A stretch of 64,000 bases of DNA from Cycas panzhihuaensis (lineage: Eukaryota; Cycadophyta): positions 166,105,741-166,169,740 of the forward strand of contig CM041465.1 in assembly GCA_023213395.1 (NCBI GenBank). The letters are read 5' to 3'. The notes below the pieces were generated by a model, which ran no database searches, was not told where the DNA came from, and saw only the letters and a list, made by a program, of their open reading frames with translations. The translations under genes were made by a program, and so were the position numbers. This document shows positions 1-12,397 of this stretch, in pieces. Each line of letters starts with the position of its first letter. Positions within the stretch are counted from its first letter, which is position 1.

Positions 1-1576
1 TTTATGCTTTAAACTTCTTCTAATTTAGTAATATAATTCCTATTGTGTTTTTGGCTTGTTTCATAATGTTTTGAAGGTGATTTTGGCTCAGAAACTTTTC
101 TTTTCTTTGGTTGATTGCTATAATAATCTAGTATTATTTTTGGACTTTGAAATATACACTAAAAGGCTAGCCCTTTATGGGGTTCCTTAAGGGTGGATTA
201 GGGTGGAGCATGGTCATCTCTCCACCATTCATCTAGTTATCCCTTCCCACTCTTTTACAGTAGTATATATTTTAGTTAGTTTGCTACTCTCTTTTAGCAT
301 TGTTGGACTTTAGTTTAGCCTCTTTTAGTTGTTGTTTTTTCCTTCTTTGATTTTCTTTGAAGGAAAGTTTGTGGAAGAAAATTAATTAGTTGAAAAGAAA
401 ACTATCATTCTGAGGCTTTCATTATAATAGGGAAGAAGTTATTTTTCTCTTAACTTTGTGGTTCCATTGATTTTCACTTTCAAGTTGGTTGCTTTATCTT
501 TTAAGAGAAAAGTTGAGAATATTTCATAGTAAAAACATCTCTGATTTTTCAGTTTTGTAAAGAGTTCAAGGATCCTTTTGGAGCTTTTACTACTCCAATT
601 GTGATAGAACCATTGGAACTAGTTTTTTATGTAAAAGTTATTATTTAGATTTGTGGTTTGCTTATCATCTCATAGGTCTAAAAATTTTCAGAAAATAATA
701 GTAGTATTTTTTAAGAACCTCTTTTCTTTATGCATCATTCATCACATTTTTTTCAAAGAATTGGTTGCATGCATGAAGGATGAAGTATGTTGACTAGTTT
801 TGCATGTTAATTGGCTTATTTGAAAAACTTACACAAAAATTATATAGTAAGTTTTAGATTTTGGTAGCATCATTCCTTTTTTAAATGAAGCATGCATATT
901 ACATATAGAAGGGTTATTTCATAGTTGCATGTATATTTTTCATTTAAAAAAAAGAAAGAAAAGAAAAAAACTTGCATGCATTATTTCTAGTTTGTTTGCT
1001 TTTGATGTAGAAAAATAAAATAAAATAAATATATGGGTTTTATCTTTTAGTGTCTTTGATTATATAGATTTGTCTTGTTTTCTTGATTTTATTTCTTTGT
1101 TGTTATTATATCAAAATCCAAAAAATAGAAACAAAAAGAATGAAAAGTAAAGGGACAAAAAAACTTAAAGAATAAATAAACAAAGTGAACACAAATCAAG
1201 GTAAGAAATAAGAATAAGACAAACCACTTTTCCATTGGCTTATCCTCTCCCATATCTAAGTAAAACCCAAAAGGTAAAAGAATTACACAAGAGAAATCCC
1301 TAAGAAGGACATTGAGGATATTGTCAGTGTAGCTATGAACTTAGAACTCTTTCATCAAGTCATATAGGTTAGTGGATTCTATTACCCTATTTCATATCTA
1401 CACCTTTCGCCATTCCATTCACACTTCATTAGACAACACTACTAAGCGAAGACTCCTCCTTAGGATTTAGGTAAAGATGGTCCCTTAGGTCTTCTTAAAC
1501 TTTGTGTCTCCCAATTTTAATCAAAATAAGAATCAAGAGATATTAAGTTTAGGTCCTTCCAAGAATCCCTATACCA
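1..1576 (+). repeat. 5' LTR of A-fwd, last ~1.6 kb
   Basis: The segment is a direct repeat of about 36130-37722 and an inverted repeat of 41047-42660. It starts outside the window. It is AT-rich, with long poly-purine and poly-pyrimidine runs near 940-970 and 1110-1200, and no coding potential. The end is placed at a CA just before a primer-binding-site-like sequence. The other two copies show TA and CA at the same place, but the exact last base is uncertain by a few nucleotides. Confidence 0.8.
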
Positions 1577-1582
1577 TCTTTC

Positions 1583-1600
1583 TGGTGACTATACTGGGAA
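1583..1600 (+). promoter_or_regulatory. Primer-binding site of A-fwd (probable)
   Basis: TGGTGACTATACTGGGAA lies directly downstream of the 5' LTR. The matching site in element B (next to its 5' LTR, minus strand) reads TGGCAACCATACTAGGGA, so two independent elements share the same word at the same place. The priming tRNA was not identified. Confidence 0.65.
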
Positions 1601-2781
1601 GCAACCATTTATCCTTAAGTAAAGCTATGGAAATATCAACACATACTTCTAGGCACTCATTGAGGCTTCAAGGCCTTCTGCCTGATTCTCAAGTACACCC
1701 ATCATACTTTGGTCATGATGTTTCGTCATCTTACGTTGAATCTTTGGAACTTCAAGCACATGACACATATGTTTATCCTCCCAAAGATTCAACCCAATTA
1801 TACAGCATACTAGTGGAGCAGGAATATCTAGAACCTTCTTAATATCTTTGTGATTCTTCTTTCATGGATCCTTCTTTCGCATAAGAAGAACCACCTCTAA
1901 GTTAACCACTTCTATATTTCCTTAAGTTGGTCCTTACTAAGATCCCTACCCCACTACACATGCCTGGTTACCATGACCCATTTTACCTGGAGACTCATAC
2001 TATGTCATCTCTACTATAATACACTTAAATCAACTCCTTAGGTGAAGACTATGAGTCAATTAAGGTAAACCCATCACCCAATGCCATGCAGTCTCCTTAC
2101 CCTTCTCATCCTCCTTCACCAAGATCTATGTCACGATCTCATTCCTTGCCTTTGGAGAAAGTTGATGAGTACAAATCAACTCATTTGTAACCTCGTAAAT
2201 CTTCTCATAGGTAATAAGCTTAGATTCAATTTTCCCATTCTATATCTCCTACTCATATAGGTGATACCACCATTGTTGCTCATGGAAACCCTAGTTCCAT
2301 GCACATATCCACTTCTAGTCAAGTGGTTATTGCCTTATCTAGTTTATGACTAATTCATTCTTACTCCAGTAGGATTGCCTCTTCACATCTCATTTCTTCT
2401 ATAGCCTAGGTACCCCCTCATACATCACACATCATTTGTCCCCATGGTGTTAGACCTCTCCCACTATCCCTTAGAGTGTCTAATGTGATTTTCTCATTGT
2501 AACATGTTGCTCACATGTATTCAGCTCATCCTCATGCTTCAGTAGGATAATCACAACCTTTGAGGACTTCTAATCCTACTTCTTCTTCACATATTCTTAG
2601 ACCCATCCTACAACCTAATCTCTTCTACACTTTCAATATAATTTTCCCTTAATACCTTATACCTCAAACCAACTCTGTGGTTAACCCTATAGCATGGTTT
2701 GTTCCCCCCTCTACTCTCCTACCTCATGACATTTCATAACAATAACCATAATCACAACAACCCATCCATTCTATTAGATAA

Positions 2782-3373
2782 TGTGACAATAATATTTTGG
2801 AAGCTAAAATTTTGACAGGTTGGAAGTACAGTTCTCCCTCCAAACTTCCTTAGGGGGTTCCAAGGGGGATGAGAGCCCCCTTCGCTGGGGGGTGCAGGGG
2901 TTGCCAAATATACCCTCACAAAGAGAGGGTTTAGGGACGATAGCCCCTGACCCAAAAAGCTAGAATTGAAAAGCATACTAAATTGTAAAGAGAATCGGGG
3001 TCATTCGCTTAAAATACCCTAGATTCTATGGTCGAGATTTATGCCTTGTATGACTCTCTCATATAGACCGATTTAGGATGCTTTTTCATTATGTTAATGG
3101 TGTTCGATATATTAGACGTACTGTGAAGAGTTGGGTGATTTGCCGTTGTTGTTGTGAGCATTCTACTATAGATTTTATGCATTTCTCCATTCTTTGATAA
3201 TAAAGATCGATACCTTTCCTATGTGGATGTTTCCGTAGCACACTACTAAGGTTTTACCATGTTATATCAAGTGTATATATGATGCTTTGGCTTTTAAATT
3301 CATTTTATTGTATTGTCTCTAGTTTAAGAACTTGCATGTTAAATTTTAGTTTCGACTCCTATAACTAGTTGCA
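2782..3373 (+). repeat. LTR-like insertion in A-fwd gag (limits tentative)
   Basis: The segment begins TGTGACAATAATATT and contains a C/G-rich block (2835-2960), then a GTGGATGT...ACCATGTTA stretch and AATAAAG, an arrangement typical of the R/U5 half of plant copia LTRs. It interrupts the gag coding region of A-fwd, which resumes by about 3470. The right limit (TTGCA at 3373) is a guess because no matching target duplication was found. It is probably a solo LTR of an unrelated element. Confidence 0.45.
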
Positions 3374-5153
3374 AAATAGTTTAGATCTTGGTGGTGGTTT
3401 CAGGTTGTTGAGACCTTATCTTCTTAATGCATTCATCTACTACTTGTCCATCATCTGTACCTTAACATCCTACTACGTTGAGGCTAAGGAGGTCTTTCCT
3501 AGATTATATGAATTATCCCTTCCCTCATAAGGTCTTGTTGTCACCTATGCCTCCATTCCTTCCTGAGTTGCCTAAAATTTCTAGTGACTCTTCTCAGGAC
3601 TCTACCTCCTATATATAAGCATTTGCACTTGCTTGCATAGATTTTATGTTATATGACTATGTTATGATGTGCCTTTTTACTAAATCACTTGAAGGTGATA
3701 CCTTAAAGTGGTTTTACCATCTCCCCTCAACTTCTATTCTCTCATTCCAATAATTAGTTAACTCCTTTATCAACTACTTTAATGTAGTAAGACTATTTGA
3801 GTCAGGCATTAAATCTTTATTGGCCATTAAGTAGAATCATAATGAGACATGAAGGGACTTTGTTAGGAGGTTTCAAGACTAGGTGCATGGCTTTCACTCA
3901 TATATTGATACTAATCTATTGAGGCCTCACATACATATAGAAGTTTTAAAATTGGGCCCTCAAATATATGAAGAAGCAGTTGATCGATGTATAGCCTTAG
4001 AAATATTAAAAATTTAAGTAGGTATCAAGAAGGATGGAAAATCTATACCTTCTAAAGAAATAGTTTAAACCACAAAGGCTTCTCATCCTAAACCCACTTA
4101 TGATCATCTCACTTCTTTAATTAGATCATTAGAATATGTAATCAATATTAAGTTGCATGTTGATCCTCCTTCTCAAAGTCACCCTTCTAAGAGACCAAGG
4201 TGATTCACCTTACTAAGGGGAGGAAGAAACAAGCTTATCCCCCACCTCCTCCTTCCTTTAGAAAGATAAAATAGTGCTCTTATCATTAGATAGACGAGCA
4301 TGATAGAAGTGGGTGCTGAATAGTTCAAAATATAAATCAAAACGTAAATACTCAAATAAACTGCCATGCTAAGTCGTCCTAAGGCCAAATGATCCATAAG
4401 GATCCACTACCTCAACATAATGACAAGATGAATAAAGAAGATAAAGGTAAAGAAAAGTAGGTGCAAGATGATAAAGGTGAACCTTTGAGTTATAATTCAT
4501 CAAAGAAGACTACCACTCTAACAAATGTTCCAACAAAAAGAAATAATAATTAATCTCGCCCGTCTACCAAAGGTAGGGATATCAAGAGAACCATAAATAT
4601 GGTGGAGACTACAAAGAATACATATCCATATAAATTATCTGATGATTTTATGGTGAGGAATCTTGACTCTTTACCTTTAGTATCCCCTCATCCCATCAAG
4701 TTTAGGTTCATTCCCTCTAGTTTAAAGGATGGGTCTTTCTCCTTGGTGGAAAAATTAAAGACCATTCTAGTAGGCATATGGGTTATCGATTTGCTGAAGT
4801 ATTAAGTTGAGCAATGTCAACTTCTATTTAATGTATTGGGAGTCCCTGCAATAGTTTCTTCACCCACTTCTATGCTTTCTTTCGATCTTTCTACCTTATC
4901 TAGTCATTTTAGCCATGCATCGAATGACATACCCCTATTTTACATTGAGATTGTGAAGGATGATATCAATGTCAAGTAGGTTATTATTGATGAAGGATCA
5001 TCCATCAATATAATCCCTCTTCATCTTGTTAAGGATTTGGAGATCTCTATTTTTGACCTATGTGAGTGGATTTCTTAAGGGTATGATAGGAATCAAAAGG
5101 TACCCTTAGGTCAAGTCACTCTTCCTCTCACATTAGAAGGATAGAATGTTCTT

Positions 5154-5730
5154 TGTAACATTCCAAAAATCTAGTCAAAACTATGCCATGTAACCATTCA
5201 AATTGAAGGCCTCTAAATAAGGATTCCAATGGTTCAGATGAAAGTCAATTCTGATATTTGTATCAAAAGTTATGACCATTTAAAGTTAGTCTGCTAGTTT
5301 TTGGAGAAGTTCTGGCCGACTTCTATTTAAGCAGTCTTAATAAGAATATCACCCAGTCTAGCTGACTTCTAATTAAAGTATTTTGATTGCTATATATAGG
5401 AAGTTTAGGCCATATCCCAAACCATCATCGTAGGTTCTTTGGTCATGCATTTTTGGTTCTAAGGGTACAATTATCTTACCCATTTGGGGGTTGTAGTTTG
5501 AAAGGTTCCTTACCTCGAAGAGGGAAGATCACTTCTTCAGGAAAGACAGGTACTTTGTTAAAATTTTGCTCTATTATTTGACAATAAAGACTATTATTTA
5601 CTTCTATGGATTCTATAATTCCTATTCATTGTTCATTTTTCTTATCGAATAGCATGTAGTTATTATTTTTGTGGATTATTACTTGTATTTTTGGGGAAAT
5701 TTGCTATAAAAGTAGAACTAGATCGCTACA
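5154..5730 (+). repeat. Solo LTR (577 bp) with 5-bp target duplication TTCTT
   Basis: The segment starts TGTAACATTCC, ends GATCGCTACA and is flanked by TTCTT at 5149-5153 and 5731-5735. It sits exactly inside the protease reading frame of A-fwd: the codons before 5154 and after 5731 join to give the order seen in element B (minus strand, around 29330-29430). A TATA-like TATATATA at 5391-5398 and an AATAAAG at about 5583 fit a plus-strand LTR promoter and poly(A) signal. No internal domain belongs to it, so it is read as the product of LTR-LTR recombination. Confidence 0.85.
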
Positions 5731-5880
5731 TTCTTACCGAGCTTACCATCATCGAACTAGACTTAGAATATAGTATACTTTTGGGTAGACCATGGATTAC
5801 CTAAATGGAAGTGGTTTATTCCTCCCTCTTTTGTGAACTTAGGTTCATCCATAAGAGACAATTAAAGATTGTTATTATGT

Positions 5881-7156
5881 GAGAAAGTTATTACTATTTT
5901 AGTAATGACTTTTTTTTGTATTAAAAAAAAAAAGTGAAGAAATTTTCTTCCTTCTTTTTATAAGACTTAAAAGCCCATTGTAAAAGTGAGTTAAAAAAAA
6001 CACTTAGATTAGAGCAATATCTATTGTCCTCACTCACTCATTAGCATTATATTTCAACACTCCAAAATCACTTCAAGTAAGCATTCTAAAGACAGTCCAA
6101 GCAAGCATTCCAAAAGCACTCTAAGTAAGCACTTTATTTTCATTTATATGTATGTTTCATGCAAATTCGATAATCTTTTCACTCTCCCTAAAAGGAATGC
6201 ATCACGTATATTATTTTTTGCCATATTATACCTATTCACACACTTGCCAAGGTTGAGATAACTTGGTTATAAGAATATCATGCCATAAAGGAGGTATAGG
6301 TTTCAAGTTGGGACTAGACTGAACTGGAATATTAATGAGGTTTGGTTAGCCATACCATTGTGCCTCAATCAAGAATCATCCTAATAACCAACTAGAAAAA
6401 TTAAAACTTTAATATAAGATTAAATATACCTTATCCAATATCCATCATAGCCATAGGTATGCACGTACCACTCTTTAGAGGAGATATATAGCTGTTCATT
6501 GGTGAACTGGGTGAGGATTGGGAGTACCTGGCCTCTATTGTGACTTGGATTTTATCACAAAGTATAATTGCGGGTATCATGGGTGAAGGCTAATTTAATT
6601 CTACTAGAAGCCTAGGCATCCTTTCAACAACCTCAACTACATATTAGACATAAGTTAGAGGTTATTGGATTGATTATGCATCCTACATTTGAGTTTCAAG
6701 TTGTATACAACCAATGATGTTAGCTTCCATATTAGCCTACAATCTTGTATATTGATCACTTACTTATTTGTAAAAAGTGATCCATAGTATAATCACAATC
6801 ATAGTGCTTCTCATATTCTTGCTGCATCAGGTTAATATTTACCACAAGTGTTAGTGGCTAATTTTCATCATAGTGCTTCTCATATTCCTACTGTATTAGT
6901 TAATATTTATCACAAATGTTAGTGGCTAATTTTAATCATAGTGCTTCTCATATTCCTACTATGTTAGGTTAATATTTGTCATAAGTGTTGATAACTTTTC
7001 TCTAAGTTATTCCCTTCATCTTTGATCAACCATTCTCACTTCTTCTTCCTTTTACTACACTACTTCATTATATCTTCCATTTATAAATAGTGATTGGTCA
7101 TTTATTGCCATCGCTTTTATAGTCCCTTGTTCATTTCTTACCTTCTCAAAAGATAC
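5881..7156. other. Non-coding stretch; no recognisable gene
   Basis: By position this should hold the reverse transcriptase of A-fwd or the 5' LTR of copia G, but neither can be recognised. It begins with a T/A homopolymer tract (5910-5935) and a few imperfect copies of a 'caagcattcca' word at 6060-6130, and it contains the 68-bp tandem repeat at 6798-6991. No copia-type initiator-Met primer site was found before the gag of G. Confidence 0.6.
6798..6991 (+). repeat. 68-bp tandem repeat, about 2.8 copies
   Basis: Three copies begin with ATCATAGTGCTTCTCATATTC at 6798, 6867 and 6935 (periods 69 and 68 bp; the last is partial). Each continues with GTTAATATTT and a TGTTAGTGGCTAATTTT tail. The copies differ at only a few positions, so the duplication is younger than the surrounding decayed sequence. 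Confidence 0.85.
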
Positions 7157-10100
7157 CATGTCTTCATAATTCAAGCAAAATGTTAATTGTATTATTAAAG
7201 GAAAATAAAATTAAGACATCTGATTCATTGATATTAGAAATGCTACAAAGTATGAAGGTCTTTGAAGAGATCACTTGCAACTTATACCATTTGTTGTTGC
7301 TACAACTACCACAACTGCTCCTGGAGGAGGTGCTCCAACTGCTCCCACTAAAGCTGCAGTCAAATGCTAATGGGAACTTGATGATGATAAAATTTATACA
7401 AGGATACTTCTTATCACTAATTATTCCCTACATAATCTCATTGATGAAGTCATACATAATACAACATAGAAAGTTCTTAAAGTTCTCAAGAAGAACTTTG
7501 ATACTAAATCAGACTTATAATTTATTTACTTAGTGCTAAAGATGAATAAATTAAAAATACAGAAAATATACATAAGTGAGACAATCAATCTCCTTTGTCC
7601 AATCAAGTAAGCCATTGATAAAGATTTCAAAACTTAATGTATTACATGGGCTTTCTTGATTTAGTCATATTTCCATATCCCAGATTATAAAAATCTACTG
7701 GGAAGTCTTTAATCTAGTGACACTTTGAAGACCCTAAACTTTTAGGATCTTTCTAATAAGTTCATTGGATTTGATAAGACCTTTGATACCAACTTTACCA
7801 CTACATCGGATCCAATCGATGCTACTTTTGAAGTGGAAGAAGATCTTTTTTATAGTAAAAATCAAGGTCAATACTCTCGTAGAGGTGGTAATTCCTATGG
7901 AAGAGGCATAGGTAGACAACAAGGATAATGTCCTCTTAGTCAATAGGCTCCTCAACTTGAACAAAAATAGTCTCAAGGCTAAGGCCAAAATAATTAACCT
8001 AGACCTAGATCTAGTAATCAGAGATAATCCAACTAACCTAATACTTCTTATGGGTTTGGAAATTAAATAATTGTGTGCCAAAGGTATCATAGAAAAGGAC
8101 ACTATGCCAAAAATTATAGAACTACCATAAGCAAACTACCAAGCTATCAACAATGCCATAGTGTATATAATGTTGATAATACTTCTTTTGAAGATGTTTT
8201 TAGTGGAATATAATTTTCTCATGCACACCTTCAAAGAATTGGGACCACTTTATTAAATGTTATTGATAGATCCACTAAGTATATTAAGGCTCATTATGGC
8301 TATGCTTATTCACTTTTGCCTTCACCACTTGGAGTTGTAAATAATGTCACCTCAAATACTTCATCTTGAATCATGGATACTAAAGTAACACAATATATAA
8401 CTTATCATTACTAGTTCTTTTAGGATTTTGACTCTAAAGTTCATGGTGTTGTACACATAGCTGACAAATCATCTCAGCCAGTCAGAGGACTTAAAACCAT
8501 TTGCCAGAAACTCTAAAGCCTTCTAGATTTTAGCCTTGTTGATGTTTTATATATTCTTGCTCTAAAGAAGAACCTACTGTCCCTATCTACCCTTGTCTTT
8601 TGTGGATTTGATCTAAGCATAACTGTAAATAATCAAACTCTATGTGTCATTCACCCTCCTTCAAATGTTGTGATTATGACTAAAATTCTTAATGGCAACT
8701 TTTTTACCTAACTAGTTCACCATTGTTTGAAGCTAACTATGTTAATGATGACTCTACTTTTACCACAACCTTAACTCCTCAAAAGTTGTCTTAAGTAGCC
8801 CTATGGCATGCTTGTATGGTCCATATCAAAATTGATCATTTAAGAGAACTATATGCCACTCTTCTTGGTATGCCTAGGCTCTCATTTAAGCCCTTCAAAT
8901 GCGAAGCATATATCATTGCCAAATCTCAAAGACAACCCTTTCCTCATAGTCAATGGAAATCTAGCTAACTTTTGTAGCTTGTACACTCAAATATATGCGG
9001 TCCTATGACCATCCCTTCTCTCAAACAAAATTAGTACTATATTACTTTTATTAATGATTTTACTAAGAAAGTATGGGTTGTTTTTATTGCAAAGAAAGAC
9101 GAATCTTTTTCTATGTTTCAAGCTTTTAAGACCCACGTGAAAAATGAATCTAGATTCAAGATCAAAATACTCAGGATTCATAATGGTAGTGAGTACACCT
9201 CTAATAAGTTTGAATCGTACCTACGTCAGCATGGGATCAAACATCAGACCACTATTATAAGTATACTATAGTAAAATGGAGTTGCCAAGTGCATGAATAG
9301 GACCATCATGAGCATGGCTTATGCTATGCTAGTATATAAGAACATCCCTATCTATCTTTGGGCCAAGGCTATCTGGATCATCATGTATTGCATCAACATT
9401 ATTAGTCCCTCCAAGCTCAGCCCCTCTCCATATGAAATATGGTATGGACAAACTCCCTCTATCTCCCACCTCAAAATTTTTGGCTCTACTTGTTATGCTC
9501 ACATTCTGGAGGAGCATAGAAATAAGCTCCAAGATAGATCCCTCAAAGGCATCTTTGTCAAATACCTTATTGACAAAAAGGGATACAAGGTTTTTCTACC
9601 TTCACAGTGTAAAATCATCATCACTAAAGATGTTATCTTTGTAGAGACTGAAGATCAATTACTCAAACTTGACTCTAAGATGCCTTCATACCAATTTAAT
9701 GATGCTACTAAATTTGATATCTAGATTCTAAAATTTAGGGGGGCAAATGCTCAACAGTTGCTAAAAATCTTAGAATCTAATAATAGAGCTATGGAGAATA
9801 CAAGTTATGACTCCCAGCTAATATGTGCATATCCAACACTATCATTTGAGAATAGCCAAGTTGATAAAGGCAAAGCCATAGTAGAAGGACCACCTTCTCT
9901 AACATCAGTGGCTAGCCCATCTTCTCCAGCATCGTTAAATTCCTCCATGCCAAACATTTCATATGATTCTTTTCAGAACAAAAATGAAGACCAAGAGGTT
10001 GTGGAAATAAAAACTTTATTCCCAACTCAAGGTTTTCATGAATCCTACCAGCTACACAAGGACATGTGACCAGCTGATGTAGGCAAAATTGGCACTAGAA

Positions 10101-11630
10101 ATGCCCATAGAACAAGGATGCATAAATCACTTTCTGTTGAGCTTGAACTAGAATAATTGTACCTTGCTCTTAATGAAGAGCCCCTAATGTACCAAGAAGT
10201 TGTAAAGCATGCTACTTAGATAAATGTCATGAATGAAGAGTATTGATCTCTTATCAAGAACAATACATGGGAGCTTGTTTATCTATCACTTGGAAGAAAG
10301 GTAGTTCAAAACAAATGGGTGTTCAAAAATAAATACAAATCAGATGGCACGCTAGAAAAACACAAAGTGAGACTTGTAAAAAAATGATTCACGCAAAGGG
10401 AAGGCATCAACTACATTGAAATTTTTGCTCCTACAACCAAGTATCCTACAATCAAAACTCTTATAGCCTTGGTTCCTCAATAGGGTTGGAAAATCCACCA
10501 ACTTGATGTTAAGACCATATTTCTTAATGGGGACCTTAAAGAAGAAATTTACATGGGTCAACCAGAAGGACATGAGATTGTCAGTCAGGAGCATAAGGTT
10601 TACAGGCTCAGAGAGTCCTTGTACAACCTAAAATAAGCCCCTCATGTTTGGTTTACCAAGTTTTCTGAAAGAATGAGGCAACTTAGATATGATAAAGTCA
10701 CTTACCTCTTAATCTTTATGGATGATATGCTAATAATGGAGAATAATGAATAAGTAATCAACCAACTAAATAAGGACTTTACCCAAACTTTTAAATTGTC
10801 TGACCTTAGGTTGATGAAATATTGCTTAGGAATTAAAGTAACTCAAAAGAATAGAAAAATCTTTCTCTCCCAAGAAAAATATATTAACAATCTTCTGATA
10901 AAGTTTCAGTTAGAAGGTGCTTAACTAGTGGCTACACCTATGGAACCTAATGTTAAACTCTTAGCTAATGGTGATACTAAGGAGGTAGACACAACACTCT
11001 ATAAGAAACTTGTAGGTAGCCTCATCTATACTGCTAACACAAGGATAGATATTGCACACTTTATTAGTATTCTTATAAGATTCATGATAAATCTTAAGTA
11101 GAATCACCGGTAAGTTGCAATACAAGTGTGAGGTACTTGAAGATGACTAGCAAATATGGTCTATTGTATGAACCCAATGTAGAATTTAAACTTTATATAT
11201 ACATAGATTCAAACTTTTCCAGAGATAAAGATATAGGAAAATCTGCATCTAAGTATGTAACATTTCTTAAAACAACACCAATATCATGGAGATTCAGATG
11301 GCAGAAGATAGTTACAAACTCAACTACTAAAGTTAAATATATCATTGCTTCTGAGACAAGCAAGGAGGTGATATGGCTTAGAAAATTATTGAATACATTA
11401 AATGCCACCTAAAAAGTTATACTAAATTACATATAGATAATCAATCTATAATCTAAATGGCTAAAAATCTTGTATTTCATGATTGTACCAAACATATAAG
11501 TCCAAAAGTCTAGAGGATTAGAGAACTAGTTCATGATGGTATAATTCAACTAGAGTACTACCCCTTAGCAGATCAAGTAGCTAATATCTTGACCAAACCA
11601 CTGAAGAGTGCAAAGTTTAAATATTTTTGA
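7157..11630 (+). pseudogene. Copia G gag-pol (degenerate)
   Basis: The start is taken at the ATG at 7157, although a stop follows within a few codons. The gag ends in a zinc knuckle at 8078-8120 in which two of three cysteines are Tyr and Gly-His is kept. Integrase occupies about 8978-9720: the first catalytic region has lost its Asp, the second reads IRIHNGSEYTS, and a GKAV-type C-terminal module with ISHLKIFG follows. RT spans about 10230-10960, with QLDVKTIFLNGDL and FMDDM near 10714-10728 in place of YVDDM. RNase H spans 11010-11630 and ends in LTKPLKSAKF. Stops occur about every 50-100 codons and frames change several times. It could only be mobilised by other elements, if at all. Confidence 0.78.
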
Positions 11631-12397
11631 AGATAATTCGACCTTAGGGCCTCCATCTCCAACTGATTGAAAGAGATGATAATAGGACCATTATACTTTG
11701 TCTCATTCGTGAAAACCCCTTGTTGGCACGGAAGGACAAGAGTAAGTCTCTATTTTATCCCGTTCATGAAAACCCCTTATGGGAGTGAAAGGATAAGGGT
11801 TGTATCATTTTAGAAAATCAAAACCTATAAAAATCTAAAAAGGCATGGAGGATGACCAAATGGTATATGGAGACTTAGTAGATTTTAGCTATAAAATTTA
11901 TTATACTGATTGGCTATCTGGGTTGATTTAAAGAGTCATCTGAGCCAGGTTAATAGATTATAAAGTCTGTGGGTTTTCTTCCCCATGAGGGTTTCCCATA
12001 AAAGTATCATAGTAGTTTGCTTTGTAAGAGGCTCAAATGAAGACCTCATAGGATAGAATAAAATAAGATAAAATGACCTTCTACCATTAAGGCGGATATT
12101 GAAATAGGTTAATGTCACAAGGTTATTACATTAGTTGATTATTTCTTAAAAGGATCTTAAGTGAACTTTAAATTAGATCACTTAAGTAAAATGCACTTTC
12201 ATATGTATTATGTGTAATTTCATTTCACCTAACTCTAATGCTCTCTCTCTCAATATAAAAGTAAAAAGTCAATGGAGGAGGCTCATTCTTACCTTCCTAT
12301 TTTATGAGAGCTACTCTCTTTCTCTCAAGTCTCTCTTGCTCCCATGTTTGCCTTTGTGTTTAGTGCATGGAGATGAAGGATAGATCCACTCTTTTTA
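11631..12397 (+). repeat. 3' untranslated region and probable 3' LTR of copia G
   Basis: After the RNase H stop there is an imperfect 55-bp duplication (11698-11800; 'tgaaaacccctt' occurs twice). Then AAGGCGGATAT at 12089-12099 looks like a polypurine tract, with an LTR beginning TGAAATAGG at 12100. The LTR end before 12398 is not fixed by a target duplication, and no 5' LTR partner was found, so this call is tentative. Confidence 0.45.

Larger units (their letters stand above)
1627..5880 (+). pseudogene. A-fwd gag and protease (degenerate, twice interrupted)
   Basis: Gag forms the particle and the aspartic protease matures it. The start at 1627 opens a stretch whose basic, Leu-rich beginning resembles the gag start of element B at 32359. 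The capsid region at about 3470-4050 matches B's capsid: ACID(F/Y) followed by YD, a Gly-Asp-Thr-Leu-Lys-Trp-Phe stretch, then NYFNVVRLFESGIKSLL. The protease site is near 4989-5015 and reads DEGSSINII, where B has DKGSSINA. A solo LTR (5154-5730) cuts the protease, which resumes at about 5736 with the conserved LLGRPW. Many in-frame stops and an LTR-like insertion at 2782-3373 make it nonfunctional. No CCHC knuckle was seen. Confidence 0.72.
7157..12397 (+). mobile_element. Ty1/copia element G inserted in A-fwd
   Basis: A complete copia domain order (gag, protease, integrase, RT, RNase H) lies on the plus strand inside A-fwd. Its right limit is set by the resumption of A-fwd integrase coding at 12398. 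The left limit is not resolved because no 5' LTR or primer site could be matched. Domain order with integrase before RT defines copia. Confidence 0.75.

Noticed and set aside
1583-1600. Possible tRNA gene fragment
   Set aside because: It is an 18-base primer-binding site next to an LTR end, with no cloverleaf around it.
1504-1842. 112-codon open frame at the start of A-fwd treated as an independent gene
   Set aside because: Its first part lies in the LTR end and primer site; only the stretch from 1627 resembles gag of element B. It is annotated as part of the gag pseudogene.
2830-3000. Possible organelle-derived insert because of the G/C-rich block
   Set aside because: No organelle gene or recognisable organelle motif was seen; the following AATAAAG and GTGGATGT stretch fits an LTR better.
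7180-7533. 117-codon open frame at the left end of copia G as a separate gene
   Set aside because: It is a different frame over the degenerate gag of G, with a Leu-rich low-complexity composition.
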